Positions 16,176 to 24,936 of a stretch of 45,436 nucleotides of DNA are shown piece after piece. Source of the DNA: RYN-111 sp046723735. GTDB lineage: Bacteria; Actinomycetota; Actinomycetes; Mycobacteriales; SCTD01. A program made the translations under genes and the position numbers. Below the pieces are notes generated by a model. The model saw only the letters and a program-made list of their open reading frames with translations, did not search any database and was not told the DNA's origin. The stretch covers positions 1 to 45,436 of the forward strand of contig JBKOVB010000040.1 of NCBI GenBank assembly GCA_046723735.1. The letters run 5' to 3'. The number at the start of each line of letters is the position of its first letter. The first letter of the stretch is position 1.

Positions 16176-18221
16176 TCAGACGTAGGGCGTGACCAGCGCC
16201 TGCAGCGGCGTGACGACGTTCGGGGCGTAGGTCGTCAGCACGTTGCGGGGCGACGTCATCGGGACGCTGTACCGCCACTGCTGCCCGTCCACCTCCGTCA
16301 CGGCCTCGCCGGTGGTGGCGTTGTCGCTGTCCCCCGTGGCGAGGAAGTGGATGCCGTGGCTGCCGAAGGCGCCCTGGAACGGCGTCCTGCCGTGGGCCGG
16401 GTCGCAGACCAGCAAGGCGTACGGCGCCCCGTTCGCCGCGGCGTACCCGTCCTTCACACGCTGGTCGGTCGAGGCCTCACCGGGCCAGGGGCGCGCGACG
16501 GGGTCGTCCCCCGTGCCGTCGTCCATGCAGGCGTCGTCGCGGTAATAAGGCACCGCGAGTGCGTTCGCCATCGAGCTGGCGCCCTTGAACTCGAAGGTGT
16601 AGACGAGCGCACCGGCACGGCCCGCCCCGGCCACCTCCTCCGGCCGGTCGACGGCGCTGGGGACGTCGAAGGTCGGGTCGGGCACGTCGAAGTAGGCCGG
16701 CGTGCCGTCAGGCAGGGAGTTCACCTGTCCGACGTCGTCGTTGACGCCGTCCACCGGCACTCCGTCGGGCTTGGCGAGGTTGTAGTACCGCGCGGCGACG
16801 CCCTTGTTGTAGTCCCAGGACGTGTAGAGCCCGTCCGGCGGGATCGGATGCACCCGCAGCCGGTAGCGGTACACGTCCGCGTCGCGGTAGTAGGTCTCGG
16901 TCTTGGTCACGTTCGTGCCGGAGTCAGCGCCCCACACCTCACGGATTGCGCGCACCGGTCCCTGCCGCCACCCGAGCAGCGCCGAGTTGGCCTCCCAGTT
17001 CACCTGCTCGTCCTCGAAGCCGACCAGCGAGACGCTCGAGTCCGGGCTCTGCTGGAACGCCCGCCCCTTCCAGCGGTCGATCAGGTCGGGCCCGTACTTC
17101 GTCCCGTTGGGCGAGCAGTCGTGCTTGCGGCAGGCCACCTCGCGGGTCGCGGCGTCACGCACCTGCAGCCCGCGCACCATCCACCGACCGGTGGCGGTGA
17201 CCCGGTACGTCGGGGTGCTGACCGTCATGGCGTCGCGCGGGACCCGGTCGCTGCTGGTGCGGGTGGCTCCGCGGGAGTCGCAGACCGTGCCGGGGATGTT
17301 GGGGCCGTACCCCGTGTTGCTCGTGCCGAGGGCCTCCGGGCTGCCGGCCGGGAAGGACGTCCGGTCCAGCCAGGTGTCGGCGTCCTCGGCGCGCACCATC
17401 TGCACCGGACCGGTGGCCGCGGTGAACGACGAGCCGCCCTTCTTGCGGAACAGGTAGAGGTACCGCGTGCCCTGGGGGTCGAGCGGGTCCACCACCTGAA
17501 CGGTCTGGCCGTCGAGGGCGCCGGCCGGCGGCGCCGCGCCCTGCGGCGCCTGCTCGCCGGCGTCGCGGGCCTGCAACGCGATCTCGTCGTCGTCGTCGAC
17601 TCCGGCCACCGGGTCGGCCATGGCGTGCAGGTAGTCCTCGAGCTTCTCCTGCGGACCCAGCGCGATCGTGCGGGCGTCGATCGCGTGCTGGACCTCGGTC
17701 GTGCTGGTGGAGTAGCGGGCCTCGCACGAGCCGAAGACCTTCTTCCATGCCTCCTCCCCGACCGTGTGCCTCGTCGGGCCCCAGGCGTAGGTGAGCTCCT
17801 GGTCGGTGCCGCTGTAGAAGGCGAAGTCGCTGCGGGCGTTGGCGAGGAAGTACGGGAAGCGCTCGTCCACCTGCACGGGCACCTCGCGCCAGCCGCCCCC
17901 GGACCAGGCGAAGGCCGCCACCTCGTCGACAGGGACGCCCGTCTTCAGCGCCGGGGCCAGGGTGCCGTTGTGCGCGGTGCGCACGCCGAGGCTCTTGTCG
18001 AGCTGGTCGGCGTACTGCTGCGTGACGCCGCTCGGCCACGGCTGCGCCACACCCTGTACGGCGGGCGCGCTCCACCCGGGCAGCTGGGCTCCCGTGAGCA
18101 CCACCGGGGCGGCGTCCCGCTCCACGGGCACGGGTCCCGACCTGCCGTGCACGGGCGCAGCAAGGGCGCTGCCACCGAGGGCGGCGAGGAGCAGCGGGAC
18201 GAGAAGGCGGGTGCGTGGCAC
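16176..18221 (-). CDS. Large secreted protein of unknown function
   Basis: The 681-residue protein starts with a Sec signal peptide (MPRTRLLVPLLLAALGGSALA, probable cleavage after ALAAPVHG). The mature part is rich in Trp, Tyr and Asp and looks like an all-beta extracellular protein; examples are AFAWSGGGWREVPVQVDERF, TKTETYYRDADVYRYRLRVHP and ALVYTFEFKGASSMANALAVPYY. Cysteines are few and could form disulfides (GTVCDSRG, EVACRKHDCSPNG, DDACMDDG). I recognise no domain. Its 63-bp distance from the upstream GGDEF gene on the same strand suggests cotranscription. The stop codons of this gene and the nitroreductase are directly adjacent, so no separate terminator is possible between them. Confidence 0.75.
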   Translation of the reverse strand: MPRTRLLVPLLLAALGGSALAAPVHGRSGPVPVERDAAPVVLTGAQLPGWSAPAVQGVAQPWPSGVTQQYADQLDKSLGVRTAHNGTLAPALKTGVPVDEVAAFAWSGGGWREVPVQVDERFPYFLANARSDFAFYSGTDQELTYAWGPTRHTVGEEAWKKVFGSCEARYSTSTTEVQHAIDARTIALGPQEKLEDYLHAMADPVAGVDDDDEIALQARDAGEQAPQGAAPPAGALDGQTVQVVDPLDPQGTRYLYLFRKKGGSSFTAATGPVQMVRAEDADTWLDRTSFPAGSPEALGTSNTGYGPNIPGTVCDSRGATRTSSDRVPRDAMTVSTPTYRVTATGRWMVRGLQVRDAATREVACRKHDCSPNGTKYGPDLIDRWKGRAFQQSPDSSVSLVGFEDEQVNWEANSALLGWRQGPVRAIREVWGADSGTNVTKTETYYRDADVYRYRLRVHPIPPDGLYTSWDYNKGVAARYYNLAKPDGVPVDGVNDDVGQVNSLPDGTPAYFDVPDPTFDVPSAVDRPEEVAGAGRAGALVYTFEFKGASSMANALAVPYYRDDACMDDGTGDDPVARPWPGEASTDQRVKDGYAAANGAPYALLVCDPAHGRTPFQGAFGSHGIHFLATGDSDNATTGEAVTEVDGQQWRYSVPMTSPRNVLTTYAPNVVTPLQALVTPYV

Positions 18222-18284
18222 GAGGGGGCTCCTGTGGGCTGGGGCGCTGTCCCGTGCTTCGCCGGCGACCCACCCTGCTCCTGC

Positions 18285-19319
18285 TCAGCCCGGCCGATTG
18301 GCCCGCTTGTCGTCGTACATCCGGGCGTCGGCCGCGCCGAGCAGCTCGTACAGCCCGCGCGGCCGGTCTGGCTCGAAGACCGCGGCGCCGACGCTCCAGC
18401 GCACCCTTCCGGTGTCGCCCCGCAGACGTTCGACCACCCGGTCGACGTCGCCCATGCCGGGCACGCAGACCGCGAACTCGTCCCCGCCGATGCGGGCCAG
18501 CACGTCCTGGTCGCGGAAGGTGGTGCGCAGCACGTCGGCGGCCTCCGTGAGCAGCCGGTCACCCGCCTCGTGGCCCTCGCGGTCGTTGAGCTCCTTGAGG
18601 CCGTCGAGGTCCAGGAAGAGGACGAGCGCCGACCGGCCCGCCTCCCTCACAGCGGCGAGCTCCTGCTCGGCCCGCTTGAAGAAGCCGCGCCGGTTGAGCA
18701 GGCCGGTGAGGTCGTCGGTCACCGACTGCCGGTACACCTCGGCCGCGAACCGCCAGTGCTCCTCGATCTCCTCCTCGAGCTGGCGGTTGACGGCGCTGAC
18801 GACGGCGGTCCGGTCCACGACCTGCTCCATCTCCGCGCGGATCGTGATGTTCTCCAGGGCGACCGCCGTGGAGTCGGCCAGCGCCTGCAGCAGCGTCACC
18901 TCGATCGTCGCCGGCTCGTGCGGCTGCGCCCAGTACGTCCCGACGGCACCCAGTGGTCGCTGGGTGCGCATCGGCACGACCACCAGGCTCGTCACGAAGG
19001 TGTCGCGGTAATGGTCGAGCGGCACCCGCGGGTCCTTGTACAGGTCCGGTACGACGGCCGGCTCGCCGTTCAGGAGGGTCCACCCCGCCATGCAGCGGTC
19101 CAGAGGCACCCGCTGCCCCTTCCACAGCGGGGCGACGGCGTCCTCGTCGACGTAGAAGCAGAAGTCGCCGTCACGCAACGCGAAGCTGGCGCCGTCGCAG
19201 GTCGTGAGCTGGCGCGCCGCCTGCAGCACGACCTGTTGCACGGCGTCCACCGTCTGGCACCGGGCGAGCGCGGTCACCGCAGCAGCGAGCCCCTGGATAC
19301 CGACGAGGCCGTGCTCCAC
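18285..19319 (-). CDS. GAF-GGDEF diguanylate cyclase
   Basis: The enzyme makes the second messenger cyclic di-GMP from two GTP. The 344-residue protein has a GAF domain (about 10-160), a short helical linker (MEQVVDRTAVVSAVNRQLEE) and a GGDEF domain (about 198-340). The active-site GGDEF is intact (278-282, in RIGGDEFAVC). An RxxD inhibitory I-site (RDQD, 269-272) lies exactly five residues before it, so product feedback is expected. No membrane segment is present; the GAF domain is the likely sensor. I choose GTG 19319 because the GAF helix begins there and the frame upstream lacks coding character. No ribosome binding site is obvious. Confidence 0.9.
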   Translation of the reverse strand: MEHGLVGIQGLAAAVTALARCQTVDAVQQVVLQAARQLTTCDGASFALRDGDFCFYVDEDAVAPLWKGQRVPLDRCMAGWTLLNGEPAVVPDLYKDPRVPLDHYRDTFVTSLVVVPMRTQRPLGAVGTYWAQPHEPATIEVTLLQALADSTAVALENITIRAEMEQVVDRTAVVSAVNRQLEEEIEEHWRFAAEVYRQSVTDDLTGLLNRRGFFKRAEQELAAVREAGRSALVLFLDLDGLKELNDREGHEAGDRLLTEAADVLRTTFRDQDVLARIGGDEFAVCVPGMGDVDRVVERLRGDTGRVRWSVGAAVFEPDRPRGLYELLGAADARMYDDKRANRPG

Positions 19320-19737
19320 GCGCTCAGCATCGCATCGCCGCGACGGCGTCGTCGGCCCTTTCGAGTGGCGGCTGGGGTCCAGTTTCGTCCGTGTCCCCGA
19401 AGGACAGGAAAGGGAGGTGGGTTGGTGGGCTTGGACATATCGCTCGTACAGTCCCACTCCGCATCGAAGGCGGATGGCTGGCAGGCCTGGCGCTTCTGCC
19501 CGTGGCGCTCGTCGGGCTGAACGGATGGCCGAGACGTGCGCGCAGCCGCAGAGGCGACGAGGAGCCGGCGCCGGGGGCACGAAAGTGCCTGCAAACAAAA
19601 GGGTCTTGTCTCCCGAAACTGTCGGACCACCGCCATAGGGATCCTGTTCCTGAGCTTCTCCCCCCACGTCCCGTCCGGGCCCCCGGCCGCGGACCGTGTG
19701 GAAGGACCGGCTGCGGTAGCTGGGTTCCGCTGCCGGG

Positions 19738-19960
19738 TTGGACACCACGCAACTGGCGGCGCTGATGGAGGCCGAGCAGGAGCGGGCCGCGCAGACGCTG
19801 TTCACCGTGACGCCGGCGAGAGCTGGACGACATCAGCCGCTGGGGGCGGTTGGCGGACGCGGCCTGGTACGGCCTGGTGCGGGGGATCATGGCGGCGGAT
19901 GCGCGGATAACCCCGGCCGCCCGGCCCTCCCGTCAGCAGCGCGCCCCCCGAGCTCCACAG
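19738..19960 (+). pseudogene. Possible frameshifted remnant of a small gene
   Basis: One frame reads TQLAALMEAEQERAAQTLFT from a TTG or the ATG at 19765. After about position 19825 coding character continues in another frame as ELDDISRWGRLADAAWYG and LVRGIMAADARI. The two parts join naturally if one base is added or lost near 19825. The family is not recognised, and a chance ORF cannot be excluded. Confidence 0.3.
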
Positions 19961-19984
19961 GCCGGGCCTCAGGCATGCCCGCTG

Positions 19985-19996
19985 ACGAACGTTCGT
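19985..19996. promoter_or_regulatory. Perfect 12-bp palindrome, possible operator
   Basis: ACGAACGTTCGT is self-complementary and lies 44 bp before the GTG of the ceramidase-like gene, where a repressor of the TetR or GntR kind could act. It differs from the KstR-type boxes at 22909 and 33635 in having no spacer between AAC and GTT. Confidence 0.45.
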
Positions 19997-20040
19997 GGTC
20001 GGCGGCAGGAGTTAGGAGAAAAGAAGCGAAAGCCACGCAT

Positions 20041-22854
20041 GTGAAACGTGTTCTCGTTCTGCTGGCGCCCGCACTCCTGCTCCCCGCCGTGGCCGTCGCG
20101 GCCGCGCCCCAGGCGACAGGGGGGTTGCGCGCCGGCGCGGCCGTCGTCGACGCCACCTGGCACGTCGGCGCCAGCGCGGGGCAGTACGCCAGTGACGCCG
20201 ACCCCACGGCGATCCAGGAGGAGTGGGACCCGAACCTGCAGCACGTGAAGAAGGCCGCGTCGTACGGCGTGGCTTCCCGCCTCAGCGTGCGGGCCCTCGT
20301 CCTGCAGAGCCCCGGGCAGGAACCGGTAGCCCTCGTCAAGGACGACAACTACCTGGCCCAGGACATGCTCTCCCGTCGGGCGGCCCAGATCCTGGCCGAG
20401 GACGGCAGCGAGGTCACGTACAACCACCTGCTGGTGTCGGCGACGCACGACCACAGCGCGCCGTACTACGCCACCCCGGCCGCGGGCGTCTGGCTGTTCC
20501 AGGACGTCATGGACCTGCGGATGCTCGAGTACCAGGCCCGCGCGATCGCCAGCGCGGTCGAGAAGGCGGAGCGGGCCATGCGCCCCGCCAAGGCAGGGGC
20601 CACCACCGTTCAGTTCCCCACCTTCCAGGGCAACATCGCCGGCGCGGCGGTGAGCGAGGACGGCTCGCCCGCCGGCTACCCGCTCCACGAGAACGACCAC
20701 GGCCTGACGGTGCTGCGGGTGGACGGCACCGACGGCAAGCCCATCGGCACCTGGGTCAACTACGCCGAGCACGGGGAGTCCCTCGACGGCTACGACCTGC
20801 TCAGCGCTGACTGGCTCGCACCCTTCCAGCGCTTCGTGGACGCGGGGACGGGCGTCCCGGTGGTGTTCAGCCAGGGCGCCGTGGGGTCTGCCGAGGGCCC
20901 TTACGAGCACGCCTACCCGCTCGGCAAGGCACCGCTCGTCAGCGACCAGGGCGACGCGGTCCCGGCGATCTGGGCCCACACCGGCTACGCGCAGGCAGAG
21001 CGCGGCGCGCACCTCATGGCCGCCACGGTGCTGCAGGCCTGGCGCGCGATCGGCACCGGCGACGTGGACGTGCCCTTCCAGCGCGACCCGGTCGTGACGA
21101 TGCTGACCCACTGGGTCGCGGGCCCGGTCTCGCACCCCTACCCGAGCGTGTCCAACTGCCGAAGCCAGCAGACGGTCGACGGGGACCCGGGCGCCCCGGT
21201 CCTCGGCCTGCCCGACTGCGAGCGGGCGTCCGACGCGTTCGGCCAGACCCTGCCGACGCCGGCGCTGTTCGAGAGCCTTCGCAGCGCCGGCATCCCGCTG
21301 CCCTCCACCTACGACGCGCCCGCGTTCGGTGCCGTCGAGGAGAACCTGCGGCTCAAGCTGCAGGCCGTCCGCATCGGCGACGTGCTCCTCGCCTCGTGCG
21401 CCTGCGAGCCGCAGAGCGACCTCATCAAGGCGCTCGAGACCCGCACCGACAAGGTTCAGGGCAACCGCTGGAACGGCATGGACTACGCCAAGCAGTCCGC
21501 CGTGGACGCCGCGTGGCCCGGGCTGTCGGTCCGCGCGTGCTACCCGGTCAGCGGCGGGCAGAGCTGTCCCGACCCGCGCGACGTCACCGGCCAGCGCCGC
21601 CTCACGGTGGCCGGCGATGCGTTCGCGCGGATGCAGGCGGAGATCAACAACCCCGCTGACGGCTGGGACGACCCCGCCAACGCGATCACGGCGGGCAGCG
21701 AGCCCGACGACCCGAAGGAGATCAAGGGCAACTTCACCGCCACGGAACTCCCCGCCTCGTGCGGCTACGCCGTGACCGTGGGCCTCGGCCACACCGGCGA
21801 CTACAACGGCTACACCGTGAGCTATCGCGAGTACATGGCGCGCGACTCCTACCGCAAGGCGCTCACGTCGTACGGGCCGCACACCGCCGACTACATGGTC
21901 ACGCGCCTCATGGCGATGGCCGCGAGCCTCCGCTGCGGCACGCCGTTGCCGACCGAGCCGACCGACGCCCTCGCGATGGCGGACGAGCAGCGGCAGGCCG
22001 CCGAGGCGGTCGCCCTCGGCCAGCTCTCCGCGACCGCGCTCGACGGCTGGAGCGCCCAGATCCCCGACAGCGCCGGGCCGGCCGCACCGCTGGCGCAGCC
22101 CAAGGACGTCACCCGCTTCTCGGCCGCGACGTTCCAGTGGGTCGGTGGCGACAACTGGACCGACAACCCTGCCGTGGTCGTGGAGCGGCAGGGCGACGAC
22201 GGGCGCTGGCGCACCTTCGCAACCCAGGCCGGCGAGGTCCAGACCGTCCTCGACCAGCCGGGCGGCATCGCCGCGTCGCTGGTCGACAACCGGACCGGCA
22301 TGCAGCGCTGGACCTGGACCGCGTCCTTCGAGGCCTTCGATGCCTTCCCGCGCGCCGACGTGCCGGGCGGTCAGGTCCCGAACGGCCGCTACCGCTTCCG
22401 CGTCGACGGCAGCATCCACGAGGACGGCGGCGTCTCGGCGTACCACCTGGTGTCACGGGTGTTCACGGTCTCGCCGTGGACCGGCCTGACCGGCTCCGCG
22501 CTGACCACGCTGCCCGACGGCTCGGTGCGCTTCACGACGGCCGACGTGGTCTACCCGCGCAGCTACGCGTCGCCGATCCGCTTCGTCAAGGACGACGGCG
22601 GCGGCAAGACGGGCGCGAGCAGCGTGCTGTGCCGCACCTGCACCTTCCGGCCGTGGGCGACCCGCGGCGAGGTCGTTTCCGCGGTCGTCACGGTGCTGGA
22701 CGCCAAGAGCCACACGCTCCGCCGCGTCGCCGCCACCCTCGTCGACGGCAGCTGGGTCGCGGACACGCGGCTGCGCCGTGGTGAGACGGCGGTGGTGCTG
22801 CCGGGCGGCCTGAGGGACGCGTACGGCGAGACCAACGCCACCACGCTGCGCTGA
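20041..22854 (+). CDS. Secreted neutral/alkaline ceramidase-like hydrolase
   Basis: The 937-residue protein is exported: residues 1-22 are a Sec signal peptide (KRVLVLLAPALLLPAVAVA). The N-terminal half resembles neutral, non-lysosomal ceramidases (zinc amidohydrolases that cleave ceramide to sphingosine and fatty acid). LLVSATHDHSAPYY (131-143) corresponds to the family's zinc-site HTHSGP motif, and NYAEHGESL (240-248) to NFAxHGT. The C-terminal third (about 770-937) looks like beta-sandwich repeats. The motif HDH instead of HTH and the long C-terminal part suggest a divergent subfamily with an unknown lipid or amide substrate. GTG 20041 is chosen because the signal peptide starts there; a ribosome binding site is weak. 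Confidence 0.72.
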   Translation: MKRVLVLLAPALLLPAVAVAAAPQATGGLRAGAAVVDATWHVGASAGQYASDADPTAIQEEWDPNLQHVKKAASYGVASRLSVRALVLQSPGQEPVALVKDDNYLAQDMLSRRAAQILAEDGSEVTYNHLLVSATHDHSAPYYATPAAGVWLFQDVMDLRMLEYQARAIASAVEKAERAMRPAKAGATTVQFPTFQGNIAGAAVSEDGSPAGYPLHENDHGLTVLRVDGTDGKPIGTWVNYAEHGESLDGYDLLSADWLAPFQRFVDAGTGVPVVFSQGAVGSAEGPYEHAYPLGKAPLVSDQGDAVPAIWAHTGYAQAERGAHLMAATVLQAWRAIGTGDVDVPFQRDPVVTMLTHWVAGPVSHPYPSVSNCRSQQTVDGDPGAPVLGLPDCERASDAFGQTLPTPALFESLRSAGIPLPSTYDAPAFGAVEENLRLKLQAVRIGDVLLASCACEPQSDLIKALETRTDKVQGNRWNGMDYAKQSAVDAAWPGLSVRACYPVSGGQSCPDPRDVTGQRRLTVAGDAFARMQAEINNPADGWDDPANAITAGSEPDDPKEIKGNFTATELPASCGYAVTVGLGHTGDYNGYTVSYREYMARDSYRKALTSYGPHTADYMVTRLMAMAASLRCGTPLPTEPTDALAMADEQRQAAEAVALGQLSATALDGWSAQIPDSAGPAAPLAQPKDVTRFSAATFQWVGGDNWTDNPAVVVERQGDDGRWRTFATQAGEVQTVLDQPGGIAASLVDNRTGMQRWTWTASFEAFDAFPRADVPGGQVPNGRYRFRVDGSIHEDGGVSAYHLVSRVFTVSPWTGLTGSALTTLPDGSVRFTTADVVYPRSYASPIRFVKDDGGGKTGASSVLCRTCTFRPWATRGEVVSAVVTVLDAKSHTLRRVAATLVDGSWVADTRLRRGETAVVLPGGLRDAYGETNATTLR

Positions 22855-22908
22855 CACCTCTCTGTCGGTTTTCTCACCAGTCACACCGATTGGCCCGTTC
22901 GGAGCAAT

Positions 22909-22922
22909 AGGAACACGTTCTA
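22909..22922. promoter_or_regulatory. KstR-like operator before the FAD dehydrogenase gene
   Basis: AGGAACACGTTCTA fits the published KstR motif TNNAACNNGTTNNA at seven of eight defined positions (the first T is A). It lies 50 bp before the GTG at 22972. KstR represses sterol-catabolism genes in actinobacteria; the gene behind the site is of a type found among its targets. Confidence 0.5.
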
Positions 22923-22971
22923 CCGGCCGAGGAGGGAGCATCCAGCCGCACGGACGAGGGAGCACGCACAG

Positions 22972-24918
22972 GTGTCGCAGAGCGCCACGCACAACGGGAT
23001 CAGTCGACGCCAGCTCCTCGTAGGGACCGCCGCCACCGTGCTGGCTGCCGGCGCGGTGCGCGCGGAGGCCGGGCTGCTCCCCGCGCCCCTGCCCGTCGCC
23101 GGGACCGACGAGCTGGTCTACGACGTGGTGATCGTCGGGGCCGGCGCGGCCGGCTTCTCCGCCGCGCACGGCGTCCTCCGCGAGGACCCCGATGCGAAGG
23201 TCGTCATCCTCGAGGCGCGCCCGTCGTACGGCGGCACGAGCTACCGCTCCGGCGGGCGGCTCTGGATCTGCAACAACGACGACATGGCCAAGGCCGGCCT
23301 GCAAGACCCGAAGGACCAGGCGATCGCCTACATGGCGCGCCTGTCCTACCCCGACGACTACAAGCGCAACGCCGCCCGCTTCGGCCTGACCAAGCGCCAG
23401 TACGCGCAGCTCGAGGCCTACTACGACAACGGCGCCGACATGCTGGGCTACTACCGGACGACGCGGATCATGCCCTGGCACGCCGAGACCGGCGTCTTCC
23501 TGCCCGGTACGGCGGACCCGCTGAAGCTGTCGGGCAAGTACGCCCCGGACTACCACCCGGAGCTCGAGGAGAACGTGCCCAAGCGCGGGCGCAGCATCAT
23601 GCCGGAGCTCTTCGACCCCACCAACTCAGGGGCCCTCGAGACCGACCTCGGCCGCAGCACCGCGGTGGGCAACTTCGGCTCCTCGATCTACGGCCCCGAC
23701 GTCATCGAGTGGCTGCACCTCGGCTTCACCAACAAGGGCGGCGAGGTGCACCTGGCGACACGCGTGGTGGACCTCCTGGTCAGCAAGGCGGCAGACGGCA
23801 CGAGCGTCGTGCAGGGCGTCAAGGCACAGGCCGTGATCGACGGAGGCACGGTCGTCAACGAGCCGCTCCCCTACACCGAGCTCCCGGTGGAGAAGGTCTA
23901 TCGCGCCCGGCGCGGCGTCATCTTCACCTCGGGCGGCTTCTCGAAGAGCAGCACCAAGCTCGCGAGCGCCTTCGTCGGGGACAAGGCGCTGAGCGGCGGC
24001 GGCTGTGCGGTCGTGTCGGCCGTCGGCGACCTCACCGATCTGAGCCGCAAGTACGGTTTCAAGATCGAGAACCTGGACCAGGCCTGGTTCGTGGAGAACA
24101 TCTTCGAGCAGTACAAGCTCGACCCCAACAGCGCGCTCAGCCCCAACTACCTGCTGTTCCAGGCGTACTGGCTCGCGGGCGACTCGATGTTCGTCGTGAA
24201 CCGCCGCGGCCAGCGCGTCACCAACGAGAAGCAGAACTACAACGATCGCACCAAGGCGCACTTCGCGCCCGACAACAGGTTCCTCTTCAGCATCTTCGAC
24301 GACCACGCCTACAACAACTTCGTGGGCGTCGGCGGCCAGATCATCCCCGACCCCAACGTGCTCGTCGGCCCGTACAACACGCTCCCGGAGCTGGTCGCGG
24401 CGCTGAAGTCCCGGATGACGCAGTACGCCGAGACGCAGGCATTCGGCCTCGCGAGCGACTTCGAGAGCGGCCTGCGCACGACGCTGGAGACCTTCAACGG
24501 CTACGCCCGCACCGGCACCGACCTCGACTTCCACCGCGGTGAGAGCTCGATCGACGAGTGGTGGCACGCGTTCTGCCTGAGCTTCCACGGCGGCACGCCC
24601 GTCACCAAGGACTGCATCAGTGCCAACGTCGACGAGAACGGCACGCCGTACCCGAACGTCACGATGCGTCCGCTGCAGGCGCCGTACTACGCGGTGATCC
24701 TCAGCTCGGGCCTGCAGGACACCAAGGGCGGCCCGGCCATCGACGAGCTCGGCCGCGTCCTCGACGTCAACGAGGTGCCGGTCGCGGGGCTGTACGGCGC
24801 GGGCAACTGCATCGCGTCGCCCGCCGGTGCCGGGTACTGGGGCGCGGGCGGCACCCTCGGCCCGGCCACGGTGTTCGGGCACATCGCCGGACGTCACGCC
24901 GCGCGCCGGCGGTCGTGA
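22972..24918 (+). CDS. Tat-exported FAD-dependent dehydrogenase, ketosteroid dehydrogenase/fumarate reductase class
   Basis: The 648-residue flavoprotein has an N-terminal twin-arginine signal (SRRQLLVG at 11-18, then a hydrophobic stretch to about 32), a Rossmann dinucleotide motif VVIVGAGAAGFSAAHG (52-67) with a following VVILEARPSYGGTS, and a C-terminal FAD-binding end (GLYGAGNCIASPAGAGYWG, then GGTLGPATVFGHIAGRHAA). That layout is shared by 3-ketosteroid-delta1-dehydrogenases and flavocytochrome-c type fumarate reductases. Unlike cytosolic KstD it carries an export signal, so it may work outside the membrane on a hydrophobic substrate. The start GTG is set by the Tat leader. A KstR-like box upstream and the luciferase-like gene downstream support a link to sterol metabolism; the substrate remains open. 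Confidence 0.8.
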   Translation: MSQSATHNGISRRQLLVGTAATVLAAGAVRAEAGLLPAPLPVAGTDELVYDVVIVGAGAAGFSAAHGVLREDPDAKVVILEARPSYGGTSYRSGGRLWICNNDDMAKAGLQDPKDQAIAYMARLSYPDDYKRNAARFGLTKRQYAQLEAYYDNGADMLGYYRTTRIMPWHAETGVFLPGTADPLKLSGKYAPDYHPELEENVPKRGRSIMPELFDPTNSGALETDLGRSTAVGNFGSSIYGPDVIEWLHLGFTNKGGEVHLATRVVDLLVSKAADGTSVVQGVKAQAVIDGGTVVNEPLPYTELPVEKVYRARRGVIFTSGGFSKSSTKLASAFVGDKALSGGGCAVVSAVGDLTDLSRKYGFKIENLDQAWFVENIFEQYKLDPNSALSPNYLLFQAYWLAGDSMFVVNRRGQRVTNEKQNYNDRTKAHFAPDNRFLFSIFDDHAYNNFVGVGGQIIPDPNVLVGPYNTLPELVAALKSRMTQYAETQAFGLASDFESGLRTTLETFNGYARTGTDLDFHRGESSIDEWWHAFCLSFHGGTPVTKDCISANVDENGTPYPNVTMRPLQAPYYAVILSSGLQDTKGGPAIDELGRVLDVNEVPVAGLYGAGNCIASPAGAGYWGAGGTLGPATVFGHIAGRHAARRRS

Positions 24919-24923
24919 GGCCC

Positions 24924-24929
24924 TAGCCT
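24924..24929 (+). promoter_or_regulatory. -10 box for a leaderless transcript
   Basis: TAGCCT fits TAnnnT and ends 7 nt before the GTG at 24937, where transcription would begin exactly on the start codon. There is no ribosome binding site between. Confidence 0.55.
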
Positions 24930-24936
24930 CGCGACC

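Larger units (their letters stand above)
19320..20040. other. 721-bp region without an intact gene
   Basis: The divergent GGDEF (minus) and ceramidase-like (plus) genes are separated by unusually much DNA for this window. It holds a short decayed-looking reading frame (19738-19960) and a perfect palindrome at 19985-19996. GAGTTAGGAG at 20009-20018 is the nearest purine-rich stretch before the GTG at 20041, but is too distant for a standard ribosome binding site. I see no RNA gene. Parts (19560-19640) are less GC-rich than the surrounding genes. Confidence 0.6.

Noticed and set aside
16347..19520. A 1057-codon plus-strand open frame across the secreted protein and GGDEF genes
   Set aside because: The opposite strand carries a signal peptide and an intact GGDEF domain; the plus-strand product has no recognisable motif.
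19738..20040. N-terminal extension of the ceramidase-like protein from 19738
   Set aside because: The frame is open, but a typical signal peptide begins at GTG 20041, and the upstream text is low-complexity and seems to be part of a decayed ORF.
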